Shown here: piece by piece, positions 1-8,324 of the stretch
Numbering within the stretch: the stretch's first letter is position 1
How the letters are laid out: each line of letters opens with the position of its first letter
Assembly: GCA_036638975.1 (NCBI GenBank)
Contig: JAVWJP010000014.1
Location: 1-53,681 of the forward strand
Source of the DNA: JAVWJP01 sp036638975
GTDB taxonomy: Bacteria; Bacillota; Clostridia; Oscillospirales; Ruminococcaceae
Length of the DNA stretch: 53,681 nt
Direction of reading: 5' to 3'
Position numbers and translations under genes: made by a program
Notes under the pieces: model-generated
What the model was told of the DNA's origin: nothing
Database searches by the model: none
Seen by the model: only the letters and a program-made list of their open reading frames with translations

Positions 1-17
1 ATTTAAACACAATTAGG

Positions 18-1187
18 TTAATATTTTAATCTTGCAATGTTTGTATCGGTCGCAAAATTCATAAAATTATAAATAAACAAAATATCATCAAAGCTATTTT
101 GTTCCATAAACTCACTTATTTTAAAAGGCACAGCGCGTAAATCAAGCACTGTCACTTCATCATAATTGTAAGTTAAATATGGCACAAAAGAGTTTCCGTA
201 AGAATCTTTTATAACAAGTATACGGCTGGTTTTACCTTCTGTTTTGTTCAAATTGTTTTCACTTTTTATTATGGTTAAACCATTGTTGCCATAAAGAAAA
301 GCCGCATATTTATCGCGTTTTTCAAACTGCGGTAAATTGTAAAGCCCTGTTATTTCCAGAGTGTTTTTGTCTGCATCAATAAGCTGTGTCTTTCCGTCAA
401 TCAAAACTGATGTTGTTGGTATATCAAAAAAAGTTACAATATCCGGCTGCGTCTTAAAAAACTTGGTTTTTGAAAAATAAGTTCCATAAAACTTTGGTAC
501 TTCTGTACCTTTAAGAGTGTTATAATCTACGGGCGTTTTGCCGCGAGATAAAATATAATCGTTATAAGCAAGGTACGCTCCGTAAGTGGTCCAGTGGTGG
601 TCTGTCCTGTAAAAAATATAATTATCCTTATGTTGAAGCAAGCTTTCTTTTAGCGAAAGCGTTTTTGCGCCTGTAGTCTGCACATCGACATAAAGCTTAT
701 CAATAAGCTTAAACTGATCTGCAAGCTCCAGCCCAAACGGCAGCTTATCATTTAATATCATATATGAATTTGGTATTATTGCAAAGCTTATGGGCGCTTT
801 TTTCGCATATTTTTCTAAAAAAGTTATAGTGTCGGCGGTGTTTTTGGATATACGCTCCTTATCGGGTCTATCGTATTTTTCAAACATATATCCGTCCTTG
901 CCATAAACTATGGAATTGTTTTCTTGCTTTCCTATAAAATATTCAGACTTTGATTTTAAATCTATCCAACCGTCACGCAGTACAAACTGGTCGTTTATAT
1001 ATGTTTCGTATTTGGGAGAAAACTTGCCGTCTATAAGCGCCGTTAAGCTAAAAGAGGGGCGCTGAGCCAAAAAGCGATTTTCAGTTTCTGAAAATTCGCG
1101 TCTGTTTACAAACATATCGACTATAGAAAACACAGCTATAAAAGCAGCAAATAAAAGTACAAGCGGGTATTCAATGATTTTTTTCAT
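18..1187 (-). CDS. DHHW-family protein (AlgX/AlgJ-like O-acetylation partner)
   Basis: A 389-residue membrane-anchored protein: one N-terminal hydrophobic segment (about residues 8-26) followed by a large extracytoplasmic domain. The family signature DHHW is at 196-199, a PNSY block at about 139-142, and a KDSYGN block with D328 and S329 near the C-terminus. This is the SGNH-like layout of AlgJ/AlgX proteins, in which Asp, His and Ser carry the acetyl-transfer chemistry. In Firmicutes these proteins are encoded next to an MBOAT acyltransferase, as here: the MBOAT gene lies 15 bases upstream. Inferred role: transfer of acetyl groups onto an exported polysaccharide or wall polymer. The ATG at 1187 follows a GGGGAG ribosome binding site. 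The acceptor polymer cannot be told from this window, which ends 17 bases past the stop codon. Confidence 0.85.
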   Translation of the reverse strand: MKKIIEYPLVLLFAAFIAVFSIVDMFVNRREFSETENRFLAQRPSFSLTALIDGKFSPKYETYINDQFVLRDGWIDLKSKSEYFIGKQENNSIVYGKDGYMFEKYDRPDKERISKNTADTITFLEKYAKKAPISFAIIPNSYMILNDKLPFGLELADQFKLIDKLYVDVQTTGAKTLSLKESLLQHKDNYIFYRTDHHWTTYGAYLAYNDYILSRGKTPVDYNTLKGTEVPKFYGTYFSKTKFFKTQPDIVTFFDIPTTSVLIDGKTQLIDADKNTLEITGLYNLPQFEKRDKYAAFLYGNNGLTIIKSENNLNKTEGKTSRILVIKDSYGNSFVPYLTYNYDEVTVLDLRAVPFKISEFMEQNSFDDILFIYNFMNFATDTNIARLKY

Positions 1188-1202
1188 ACAGCACTCCCCT
1201 TT

Positions 1203-2579
1203 CTAAAATCTGAAGTACAAAAATGGGTTATATGTTGCATCTACAAGATACGCAACCGAAATTAAAAGTATAATTAAAAGTGTAATTATATCGGCCCATT
1301 TAACCTCTTGAATTTTTGCATAAAGCTTTGCAATAAGCGGTGTAGAGCAAAAAATTGCAGCAGCAAAGGTGACAAAATAGCTGCGCAAATAATATACCCA
1401 GTCGATGCCTCCGTCAAAGGCAAATAGCTTTGTAAAAAATATTGATAGCTGAGAAAGGTCGGTTATTGCAAAAAGTGACCAGCTTATCAAAAGCAAGAAT
1501 ATTACATAAATATGAGGCCATATTTTGCCGCGCTCCAGGTACTTTAAAAGCCATGCCTTTTCTACAATAAGCAAAATTGCAAACATCATTCCCCAAAAAA
1601 GAAAGTTCCAGTTTGCGCCGTGCCAAAAACCGGTAAGTGACCATACTATAAAAAGGTTAAGGTACATTCTTGCTTTACCCTTGCGGTTGCCACCAAGCGG
1701 AATATAGACATATTCACGAAACCACGAGCCTAGGGTTATGTGCCAGCGGCGCCAAAATTCTGTCATACTTTTAGAAATATAAGGTAGATTAAAGTTCTGT
1801 GGAAAATCGAACCCCAGCATTTTGCCAAGACCTATTGCCATAAGAGAATATCCGCTGAAATCGAAGTATATTTGAAGGGAAAAAGCGAGTATACCGAGCC
1901 ATGCCAAGGGTGACGAAACCTGTGCAAAACCAAGCCGCTGCACCTCGTCCCAAAGTGAGCCTATATTATTTGCTATAAGAACTTTTTTTCCAAGCCCTAT
2001 AATGAACCACCGAACACCGTCCTCTATTTGAACTAAGTTTACTGTCCGTGTTTTAAGCTCTCTGTTAATGTCTGTGTATTTTACTATCGGACCTGCTATA
2101 AGCTGCGGAAAAAGGCATACAAAAGCGCCAAAATCTATAATATTGTTTTCGGCTTTTACATCTCCGCGGTAGACGTCTATGGTGTAGCTAAGCGTTTGAA
2201 AGGTATAAAAGCTTATGCCCAAAGGCAGTGTCAGTTTTAAAAACTCTATTGAAAGCCCCGTTACCGCATTAAAATTTTCTATAAAAAAGTTAGTGTATTT
2301 AAAGAATACCAACATTCCTATATTAAAAAAGATAGAAAATAAAAGGCAAAGCTTACATATAAGCTTGTTGTCGCGGTGTCGTTCTATGCCCTGTGATGCA
2401 AAATAATCGCACAAAATAGAAGCTACCATAATTGGAAAGTATTTGAACTCGCCCCAAGAGTAAAAAGCAAGACTAAAAATTAGTACGGTAAGATTTTTAA
2501 ATTTGGCGGGCACAATGTAGTAAACCAAAAATGTGATAAGCATAAAGCGAAAAAGAAACAAAATACTGCTAAAAACCAT
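1203..2579 (-). CDS. MBOAT family membrane O-acyltransferase (AlgI/DltB-like)
   Basis: A polytopic membrane protein of 458 residues with many hydrophobic helices. Family hallmarks are visible: an FWRRWHITLG block with His about 280, a YIPLGGNR block, and the near-invariant WHG motif with His about 320 in GFWHGANWNF. These proteins pass acyl groups, usually acetyl from acetyl-CoA, across the membrane to a partner that modifies an extracellular polymer; the DHHW gene directly downstream fits that partner. I place the start at the ATG at 2579 because AGGAG lies 7 bases before it. The upstream in-frame codons (to 2615) put that site too close to, or inside, the gene. Closest functional analogues are AlgI of alginate acetylation and related Clostridia exopolysaccharide acetylases; the real substrate is unknown. 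Confidence 0.9.
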   Translation of the reverse strand: MVFSSILFLFRFMLITFLVYYIVPAKFKNLTVLIFSLAFYSWGEFKYFPIMVASILCDYFASQGIERHRDNKLICKLCLLFSIFFNIGMLVFFKYTNFFIENFNAVTGLSIEFLKLTLPLGISFYTFQTLSYTIDVYRGDVKAENNIIDFGAFVCLFPQLIAGPIVKYTDINRELKTRTVNLVQIEDGVRWFIIGLGKKVLIANNIGSLWDEVQRLGFAQVSSPLAWLGILAFSLQIYFDFSGYSLMAIGLGKMLGFDFPQNFNLPYISKSMTEFWRRWHITLGSWFREYVYIPLGGNRKGKARMYLNLFIVWSLTGFWHGANWNFLFWGMMFAILLIVEKAWLLKYLERGKIWPHIYVIFLLLISWSLFAITDLSQLSIFFTKLFAFDGGIDWVYYLRSYFVTFAAAIFCSTPLIAKLYAKIQEVKWADIITLLIILLISVAYLVDATYNPFLYFRF

Positions 2580-2627
2580 TTTCATTCTCCTGTCAAATAG
2601 GCACTTGTCCGTCACGGCACTTTTTAT

Positions 2628-2656
2628 ACTTTAACAAATTTCGCCATAAATTGCAA
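2628..2656 (-). promoter_or_regulatory. Candidate promoter of the MBOAT-DHHW pair
   Basis: On the minus strand TTGCAA (2656-2651) and TAAAGT (2633-2628) are separated by 17 bases, in AT-rich DNA about 50 bases upstream of the MBOAT start. Each hexamer matches the sigma-A consensus at 4 of 6 positions. This is a candidate only. Confidence 0.3.
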
Positions 2657-2746
2657 CAAAAAAAGATAAGTAATAAAAATAAATAAATTGTGACAATATA
2701 TTCCTATTCTACCACCAACTTGTAATGATATACAATTTTTATTTAT

Positions 2747-2785
2747 AAAAAAACGATGCACAGCCTTTACGTTGTGCATCGTTTT
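2747..2785 (-). terminator. Rho-independent terminator after ispH-S1
   Basis: A perfect 13-bp stem (2750-2762 with 2773-2785) and 10-base loop, followed on the minus strand by a run of T residues (2753-2747). It sits just beyond the ispH-S1 stop codon and closes the rpiR-to-ispH unit. Confidence 0.9.
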
Positions 2786-2798
2786 GTAATGATTAAGA

Positions 2799-4781
2799 TT
2801 ATTCCTCGGTTTTTTCGGCTTCATCTGTTTGTTCAGCAGATGACTCATGTATAGGTGGGTCTAAAAGTGCTTTTATAGAAAGGCTTATGCGTTTTTTCTC
2901 TGCATCAATTTCGGTAATTTTTGCTTTTATCTCATCGCCTACAGAAAGAACATCAGAAACCTTATCTACCCTGTCATACGAAATTTGAGAAATATGGACA
3001 AGACCGTCAACACCCGGAAGAATTTGTGCAAAAGCCCCAAAAGGTGTAATTGAAACAACCTTTGCGGTTATAGCTGTGCCAATAGGATAATCTCTCTCTA
3101 CAATAGTCCAAGGGTTGTCCTCGGTCTTTTTGTAGCCTAAGCTTATCTTTTTGGTTTCTTTATCTATGTCTTTTACGTATACTTCTAAAATTTCGCCAAC
3201 ACTTACAACGTCAGACGGGTGTTTAATTCTGTTCCACGAAAGCTCAGAGATATGAACCATTCCATCTACTCCGCCTAAATCAACAAAAGCACCGTAGGAG
3301 GTAAGAGATTTAACTTCACCCTTATATGTTTTGCCAATTTCAACAGTATCCCAAAATTCACTGGACGCAGCCTCGCGCGCTTTCATGGCAACATCTCTTA
3401 TAGAACCTATTGCGCGTTTTCTTCCGCGTTCTTTTTTAAGGTCTATAACCTTAAACTGAACAGGCTTATTAAGCAATGTTTCAAGCTCTTGCCCGCGGGA
3501 AGCCGTAGCTTTAGATGCCGGAACAAAGATTTTAGAGCCATTGGAGGCAACTATTACGCCGCCCTTTACTACTTCTACAACAACACCATCTAAGATGTCG
3601 CCTGTTTCGTATGCTGCCTCAATTTTTTCCATACCGGCAATTTGGTCAAGACGTCTTTTAGAGAGCATAACTGTGCCTTCTACGTCATTTACACGCACAA
3701 CTAAAAGGTCAATATGGTCGCCCTTTTTAACAAGGTCTTCCAGCTTTGCATTTGGGTCGTCGGTAAATTCTGCAAGAGGAACATAACCGGCATGCTTTGT
3801 GCCGATGTCCACTTGTATTTCGTTAGGTGAAATACCAACTACTAGTCCTGTCTCCTTCTTTCCGTTATATGTACTTTTGAAGGATTGATCCAGCAATTCC
3901 TCAAAACTTAATTCTTCGCCCAGTTCTTCTTTTGTAATCTCACTCATTGTTTTTCGTACCTCCTTAATTATGCAAGCGGGAGTCGAAGCCCCTGCTGTAA
4001 CACCAACCGTAGTAACATTTGCAAAGTCATAATTTTTAAGCTCGGCAGCGCTTTCTATAAAAATTGTTTTTGCATTAGCACTGCATATATGAAAAAGCTT
4101 TGCGGTGTTAGAGCTTTCTCGCCCGCCCACCACAAGCATCAAATCACAGCTTTTTGAAAGCTCTAAAGCCTCCTGCTGCCTTTTTTCAGTAGCAATACAT
4201 ATTGTATCAAATATTTTGATATTTGTACACACTTTTTTTGCGATTTTAATGCATTTTTGCCATTCGTTTATATTAAAGGTTGTTTGGGCTACCATTACGC
4301 ACAATTTTTTTGCGATATTTTGTATGTTTTCACAAATATCCTCAAATTCTTCTGCTGTTTTAAAAACATAAACAGCACCGCCGCAATGCCCTTTTATACC
4401 TTCTACCTCCGGGTGATTGTTATCACCGGCAATAAAAATGATTTTTTCGGCACCGCTTTCAGCTTTTACTATTTTATGGATTTTTGTTACAAAGGGGCAA
4501 GTGGCATCTTCATACAAAAGCCCGCGCAATTTAATTTCATCATAAATTTTTTGTGATACGCCATGAGAACGTATAACTACAGTGGCGCCTTGTGGTAATT
4601 CATCAAGAGAATTTATAATTCTTACACCTTTTTGTTTAAGCTCCTCTACAATTTGCGGGTTATGAATAATCGGTCCCAAGGTACAAACACAAGCGTTTTT
4701 TTCAGCCGTTTCAAAAGCTAAATTTACAGCTTTGTTTACTCCAAAGCAAAACCCTGCCGTTTTGGCAACTGTTATTTTCAA
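2799..4781 (-). CDS. ispH: Bifunctional HMBPP reductase (IspH) / ribosomal protein S1
   Basis: A 660-residue fusion. Residues 1 to about 280 are IspH, the [4Fe-4S] enzyme that makes IPP and DMAPP in the last step of the MEP pathway. Cluster cysteines C12, C95 and C195 are present, as are the substrate-pocket residues H40, H73, H123 and E125. Residues from about 306 carry four S1 RNA-binding repeats (about 306-376, 393-460, 485-552 and 565-637), then an acidic tail. The third and fourth repeats have the typical GxFGAF/SYGAFV and DGxVHIS cores. The fusion is a recurrent Clostridia arrangement, and the S1 half is presumably the cell's S1-like mRNA-binding protein. The gene overlaps plsC by 4 bases (ATGA), implying translational coupling in the cmk-plsC-ispH run. 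It ends at a strong terminator. Confidence 0.95.
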   Translation of the reverse strand: MKITVAKTAGFCFGVNKAVNLAFETAEKNACVCTLGPIIHNPQIVEELKQKGVRIINSLDELPQGATVVIRSHGVSQKIYDEIKLRGLLYEDATCPFVTKIHKIVKAESGAEKIIFIAGDNNHPEVEGIKGHCGGAVYVFKTAEEFEDICENIQNIAKKLCVMVAQTTFNINEWQKCIKIAKKVCTNIKIFDTICIATEKRQQEALELSKSCDLMLVVGGRESSNTAKLFHICSANAKTIFIESAAELKNYDFANVTTVGVTAGASTPACIIKEVRKTMSEITKEELGEELSFEELLDQSFKSTYNGKKETGLVVGISPNEIQVDIGTKHAGYVPLAEFTDDPNAKLEDLVKKGDHIDLLVVRVNDVEGTVMLSKRRLDQIAGMEKIEAAYETGDILDGVVVEVVKGGVIVASNGSKIFVPASKATASRGQELETLLNKPVQFKVIDLKKERGRKRAIGSIRDVAMKAREAASSEFWDTVEIGKTYKGEVKSLTSYGAFVDLGGVDGMVHISELSWNRIKHPSDVVSVGEILEVYVKDIDKETKKISLGYKKTEDNPWTIVERDYPIGTAITAKVVSITPFGAFAQILPGVDGLVHISQISYDRVDKVSDVLSVGDEIKAKITEIDAEKKRISLSIKALLDPPIHESSAEQTDEAEKTEE

Positions 4782-5377
4782 GCATTATCCTCCATAAGAG
4801 CCGCAATATCTATCATAATACGCGTTGTGGCAGCTTTAATATCAGAAGTTTTATTGTCCTCTATGTTAAGCTCGCTGTTGGGTATAATTTTACCGAAACG
4901 CACTGTTATTTTTGAGCGAAAGCATACAGGCTCGGTAAATTTTAAACCAACCGGCAGCACATCTCCGCCGGATTTGGAAGCTATCACTGCTATTCCGGAC
5001 TTGCCTCTTAAAAGTTTACCGTCCTTAGAGCGCGTGCCCTCAGGGAACATAGCAAGAATTTTACCGCTTTGCACAATATTAATTGCATATTCAATTGCAC
5101 CTGTGTCCCCCTTACCTCGCTCTACAGGAAAAGCTTCTAATTTACGCATTAAAAAGCCAAGCACAGGTATGCGAAAAAGCTCTATTTTCGCCATAAAATA
5201 AAGCTGGCGGGGTATCTTCCACGCAAGGTAAACAGGGTCCATATCTGTTCGATGATTAGAACAGATTATAAAGCCACCACAGCTTGGTATGTTTTCTGTA
5301 CCTTCAAATTCCACTCTATGACAAAGCCACATTAAAACGGCGAGCAGGTTTCTTCCAAACCTAAAAAGCGCACTCAT
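4778..5377 (-). CDS. plsC: 1-acyl-sn-glycerol-3-phosphate acyltransferase
   Basis: A 199-residue acyltransferase that adds the second acyl chain to lysophosphatidic acid at the membrane. The catalytic HX4D box is at 42-47 (HRTDMD) and the phosphate-binding FPEGTR box at 111-116. An N-terminal hydrophobic stretch (about 8-20) suits a membrane-associated enzyme. The ATG at 5377 has AAGGAG upstream. It lies 20 bases after cmk and overlaps ispH by 4 bases, so the three are almost surely co-transcribed. Length and order (cmk-plsC-ispH/S1) match many Clostridia. Confidence 0.93.
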   Translation of the reverse strand: MSALFRFGRNLLAVLMWLCHRVEFEGTENIPSCGGFIICSNHRTDMDPVYLAWKIPRQLYFMAKIELFRIPVLGFLMRKLEAFPVERGKGDTGAIEYAINIVQSGKILAMFPEGTRSKDGKLLRGKSGIAVIASKSGGDVLPVGLKFTEPVCFRSKITVRFGKIIPNSELNIEDNKTSDIKAATTRIMIDIAALMEDNA

Positions 5378-5397
5378 ACAAAAAATTCTCCTTGTTA

Positions 5398-6060
5398 TTA
5401 TATATAATCTTTTATTATATTAATTATTCTTTCTATAGCTTGTTCTAAAGTATCTTTTGTGGTGTCTACAAGCACGGCATCGTCAGCTTGCATTAGCGGA
5501 GAAATATCTCTATGCTCATCATTGTAATCGCGCGTTGTTACATCGTGCAATACATCTGCTAAGTTTACATCTTTGCCTTTTTCTTTCAGTTCTTTCCAAC
5601 GCCTTTTTGCGCGTTCGTCGGCTGTAGCAGTAAGAAATATTTTTACCGTGGCATTAGGCAAAACAACAGTTCCTATATCTCGTCCGTCCATAACTATATT
5701 ATTTTCTTTAGCAAGGTTTTGCTGTAACGCAAACAAAAATTTGCGTACGGCGGGCAGCGCCGAAACGTCAGAGGCTGCCATAGAAACATCTGATGTACGA
5801 ATTTTGTCTGAAACATCTTCTTCATTTATAAAAACGTGCTGCTCATTATTTATAAATTTAAGTGTCACAATAATTTCATCTAAAAGCGGCAAAATTTCTC
5901 TTTCACTTTTAATTTTCACATTTTTATTAAGTGCATAGTAAGCTATAGCGCGATATAAAGCACCTGTATCAGCATAAATATATCCAAGTTTTTGCGCAAT
6001 AGCACGAGCTATTGTACTTTTACCTGCACCGGCAGGGCCATCTATTGCAACCGAAATCAT
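5398..6060 (-). CDS. cmk: Cytidylate kinase
   Basis: A 220-residue (d)CMP kinase that phosphorylates CMP and dCMP with ATP. The P-loop GPAGAGKS is at 8-15. The NMP-binding insert and a DGRDIGTVV block (about 135-143) are in the expected places, followed by the lid region with RRWKELKEKG. Length is normal for the short bacterial form. The ATG at 6060 follows GGAGGG. It is 28 bases downstream of the BaiN-like flavoprotein and 20 bases before plsC. Confidence 0.95.
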   Translation of the reverse strand: MISVAIDGPAGAGKSTIARAIAQKLGYIYADTGALYRAIAYYALNKNVKIKSEREILPLLDEIIVTLKFINNEQHVFINEEDVSDKIRTSDVSMAASDVSALPAVRKFLFALQQNLAKENNIVMDGRDIGTVVLPNATVKIFLTATADERAKRRWKELKEKGKDVNLADVLHDVTTRDYNDEHRDISPLMQADDAVLVDTTKDTLEQAIERIINIIKDYI

Positions 6061-6088
6061 ATTAAACCCTCCATATAATTTGTTATAG

Positions 6089-7333
6089 CTAAAGACCCGC
6101 GTTTTCTCCTGCCAAAAAACCTGTGGAAAATGCTATTTGTAAATTATATCCGCCTGTGTATGCATCTACGTCTATAACTTCACCCGCAAAGTATAAGCAC
6201 TTTACAAGCTTAGACTCCATTGTTTTTGGGTTTATTTCTTTAACACATATGCCGCCGGAGGTTATAATAGCCTCATCTATAGGGCGAAAGCTATGCGGTG
6301 TAACGGTTAAATGTTTAAGCAGCTCTGCAAAGGCGCGGCGCTGTTCTTTTGTTATTTGGTTTATTTTTGCATCTGGTGTAATGCCGGAAAGCTTTACGGT
6401 AATAGGTATAAGCTTTCGCGGTAAAAGCTCGCCTAAGCTGTTAATAAAATCTCTGTTTAAGTTTTTGGCAAAATCGCGCAAAAGCCTTGCGTCAAGCTGT
6501 TCTTCGCTAAGTGCAGGTTTTAAATCTATCTCTAATTTATAGCAGTTAATTCTTGATGCCTGCATATGACTTGTGGCGCTTAATACCAGTGGACCGGAAA
6601 TACCAAAATGCGTAAAAAGCATTTCACCAAGCTCGCTGTATAAAACCTTATGTTTTTCTGTGTCAGTTAATGTAAGCGTAACGTTTTTAAGCGAAAGCCC
6701 CATTGCCTCGGCGCACCATGCTTCGTTTGTGACAATAGGTATAAGCGACGGTGACGGTGCTATAATGCTGTGCCCTACATTTTTTGCAAGGGTATAGCCA
6801 TCGCCGTCAGAGCCTGTTGCAGGGTAGCTAAGCCCGCCTGTAGCTATTATTACACTGTCGGCGTTTATGCTTGTGCCGTCCTCCAGCTTTATGCCGTTTA
6901 CCTTGCCATTTTGTAAAATAAGTGACGTACAGCGCCCGTGTATAAGCTCTGCGCCATTTGAATTAACGTGTTTTTTTAACGCGTCTACTATATCCACGGC
7001 TTTGTCAGAGCACGGGAACACACGCCCGCCGCGCTCTGTTTTAAGCGGTACACCGAGCTTTTCAAAAAAAGCCATGGTGTCTTGTGGTGAAAAACTGCTT
7101 ATAGCGCTGTAAAGAAACCTACCGTTTACTTTGACGGCGTTTATAAAAGCCGTGTTATCGCAGTTGTTTGTTACGTTGCAGCGCCCCTTGCCCGTTATCA
7201 TTACCTTGCGTGCTATGCGTTCATTGCGCTCTAACAGCGCAGTTTTAAGTCCCCTGCCGGCAGCTGCGCCTGCTGCCATAGTGCCTGCCGCACCTGCACC
7301 TACTACGAGAACATCATATTTTTTTAAGGTCAA
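6089..7333 (-). CDS. BaiN/HI0933-family NAD(P)/FAD-dependent oxidoreductase
   Basis: A 414-residue flavoprotein. The N-terminal dinucleotide-binding motif GAGAAG is at 12-17, followed by the KVMITGKGRCNVTN-type block of the HI0933 family. The C-terminal family signature reads FAGEVIDVDAYTGGYN. The family includes BaiN (bile-acid dehydroxylation flavoprotein of Clostridium scindens), but most members have no assigned substrate, so I do not assign a bile-acid role. The start is a TTG at 7333 lying inside the 3' end of the rpiR gene (20-base overlap), with AAGGGA upstream. It is the second gene of the rpiR-led unit and precedes cmk. Identification of the family is firm; function is open. Confidence 0.88.
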   Translation of the reverse strand: MTLKKYDVLVVGAGAAGTMAAGAAAGRGLKTALLERNERIARKVMITGKGRCNVTNNCDNTAFINAVKVNGRFLYSAISSFSPQDTMAFFEKLGVPLKTERGGRVFPCSDKAVDIVDALKKHVNSNGAELIHGRCTSLILQNGKVNGIKLEDGTSINADSVIIATGGLSYPATGSDGDGYTLAKNVGHSIIAPSPSLIPIVTNEAWCAEAMGLSLKNVTLTLTDTEKHKVLYSELGEMLFTHFGISGPLVLSATSHMQASRINCYKLEIDLKPALSEEQLDARLLRDFAKNLNRDFINSLGELLPRKLIPITVKLSGITPDAKINQITKEQRRAFAELLKHLTVTPHSFRPIDEAIITSGGICVKEINPKTMESKLVKCLYFAGEVIDVDAYTGGYNLQIAFSTGFLAGENAGL

Positions 7334-8204
7334 TATCGTTTGTCCCTTCTGTTTTTTCGTACACGTTATAAACGTCCCATATTTTTTCTAATCTTGAAAA
7401 AGTCGTTGAAATTTCGTTCTTTTTGCGTAAGCCCACCGCCACAATAAGGGCATTTATAAGGCTTAAAGGTGCTACTAATGAATCTACAAACGATGCCATG
7501 TCACTGCGTGCAAGCAAAAGTGTGTCCGATATCGCAGAAATGGGTGCTTCCTCGCTGTCTGTAATAGCTATAACCTTAGCTCCGTTGTCGCTTGCAAATT
7601 TAGCACCGTTAAAAGTTCGCTGAGAGTATCGCGGAAAAGTAATTCCTACAAAGACGTCACCTTTTTTAATGCGCAAAATCTGCTCGAACATTTCGCTGGA
7701 GCTATTGGTATTTATTACGCGTACATCATCGAAAATATGATTAAGATAAAAATACAAAAAATGTGCAAGCGAAGAAGCGCTGCGAATGCCCAATATATAT
7801 ATGGTATGCGCCGAGCAAAGTGCGTCAACTGTCGCAGTAAAGCTTTTAGTAGAGGCCTCATCAAGTGTACGCCGAATATTTTCAATATCGGAGCTTAGTA
7901 CCTTTGCCAGCACGTCAGAGCCGCCTATTTGGTCATTTGTAACCTCCATACGCTGTACCGCAGTTAAACGATTGCGTATAAGCTCTTGCAAAGCACGCTG
8001 TAATTGAGGGTAACCTTCGTAACCAATTTTGGTTGCAAAGCGCACCACTGTAGATTCACTTATTCCGACAGTTATTCCAAGCTTAGAGGCTGTCATAAAT
8101 GCTGCCTTATCGTAATGATTTATTATAAAATTGGCAATTGCCTTTTGACCTTTTGAAAAATTGCTCATAGATGAACTGATAAGACTTAATAAATCTTTGT
8201 TCAA
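7314..8204 (-). CDS. RpiR/MurR-family transcriptional regulator
   Basis: A 296-residue regulator with an N-terminal RpiR-type helix-turn-helix domain (about 1-77; core LGITVGISESTVVRFATKIGY) and a C-terminal SIS sugar-phosphate-binding domain (about 120-260). Family members sense phosphosugars such as N-acetylmuramate-6-phosphate. The start is a TTG at 8204 with GAGGTGA about 7 bases upstream; no upstream ATG fits. It heads the unit baiN-like, cmk, plsC, ispH-S1 and overlaps the next gene. No sugar transport or catabolism gene is adjacent, so its ligand and targets are unknown. It has its own good promoter, and autoregulation is possible. Confidence 0.9.
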   Translation of the reverse strand: MNKDLLSLISSSMSNFSKGQKAIANFIINHYDKAAFMTASKLGITVGISESTVVRFATKIGYEGYPQLQRALQELIRNRLTAVQRMEVTNDQIGGSDVLAKVLSSDIENIRRTLDEASTKSFTATVDALCSAHTIYILGIRSASSLAHFLYFYLNHIFDDVRVINTNSSSEMFEQILRIKKGDVFVGITFPRYSQRTFNGAKFASDNGAKVIAITDSEEAPISAISDTLLLARSDMASFVDSLVAPLSLINALIVAVGLRKKNEISTTFSRLEKIWDVYNVYEKTEGTNDIDLKKI

Positions 8205-8224
8205 AATATATCACCTCTTCATCT

Positions 8225-8253
8225 ATTCTATGCCTAATTCTTGCAAAAATCAA
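8225..8253 (-). promoter_or_regulatory. Sigma-A-type promoter of the rpiR unit
   Basis: TTGATT (8253-8248), a 17-base spacer and TAGAAT (8230-8225) on the minus strand, ending about 20 bases before the rpiR start codon. The -10 matches 5 of 6 consensus positions. It lies just after the amidase terminator, so rpiR-baiN-cmk-plsC-ispH appears to be an independent unit. Confidence 0.6.
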
Positions 8254-8276
8254 GGATAATATGCAAAAATGGCATT

Positions 8277-8311
8277 AAAAATGCAAGATTGTTATTAAAT
8301 CTTGCATTTTT
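8277..8311 (-). terminator. Rho-independent terminator after the amidase
   Basis: A perfect 14-bp inverted repeat (8277-8290 with 8298-8311) with a 7-base loop, 14 bases past the amidase stop. The right arm ends in a T run on the minus strand. Confidence 0.9.
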
Positions 8312-8324
8312 AGAATAATAATTA

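Noticed and set aside
6089..7333. Bile-acid dehydroxylation role for the BaiN-like flavoprotein
   Set aside because: Family resemblance only; no other bai genes are present and the family is widespread with unknown functions.
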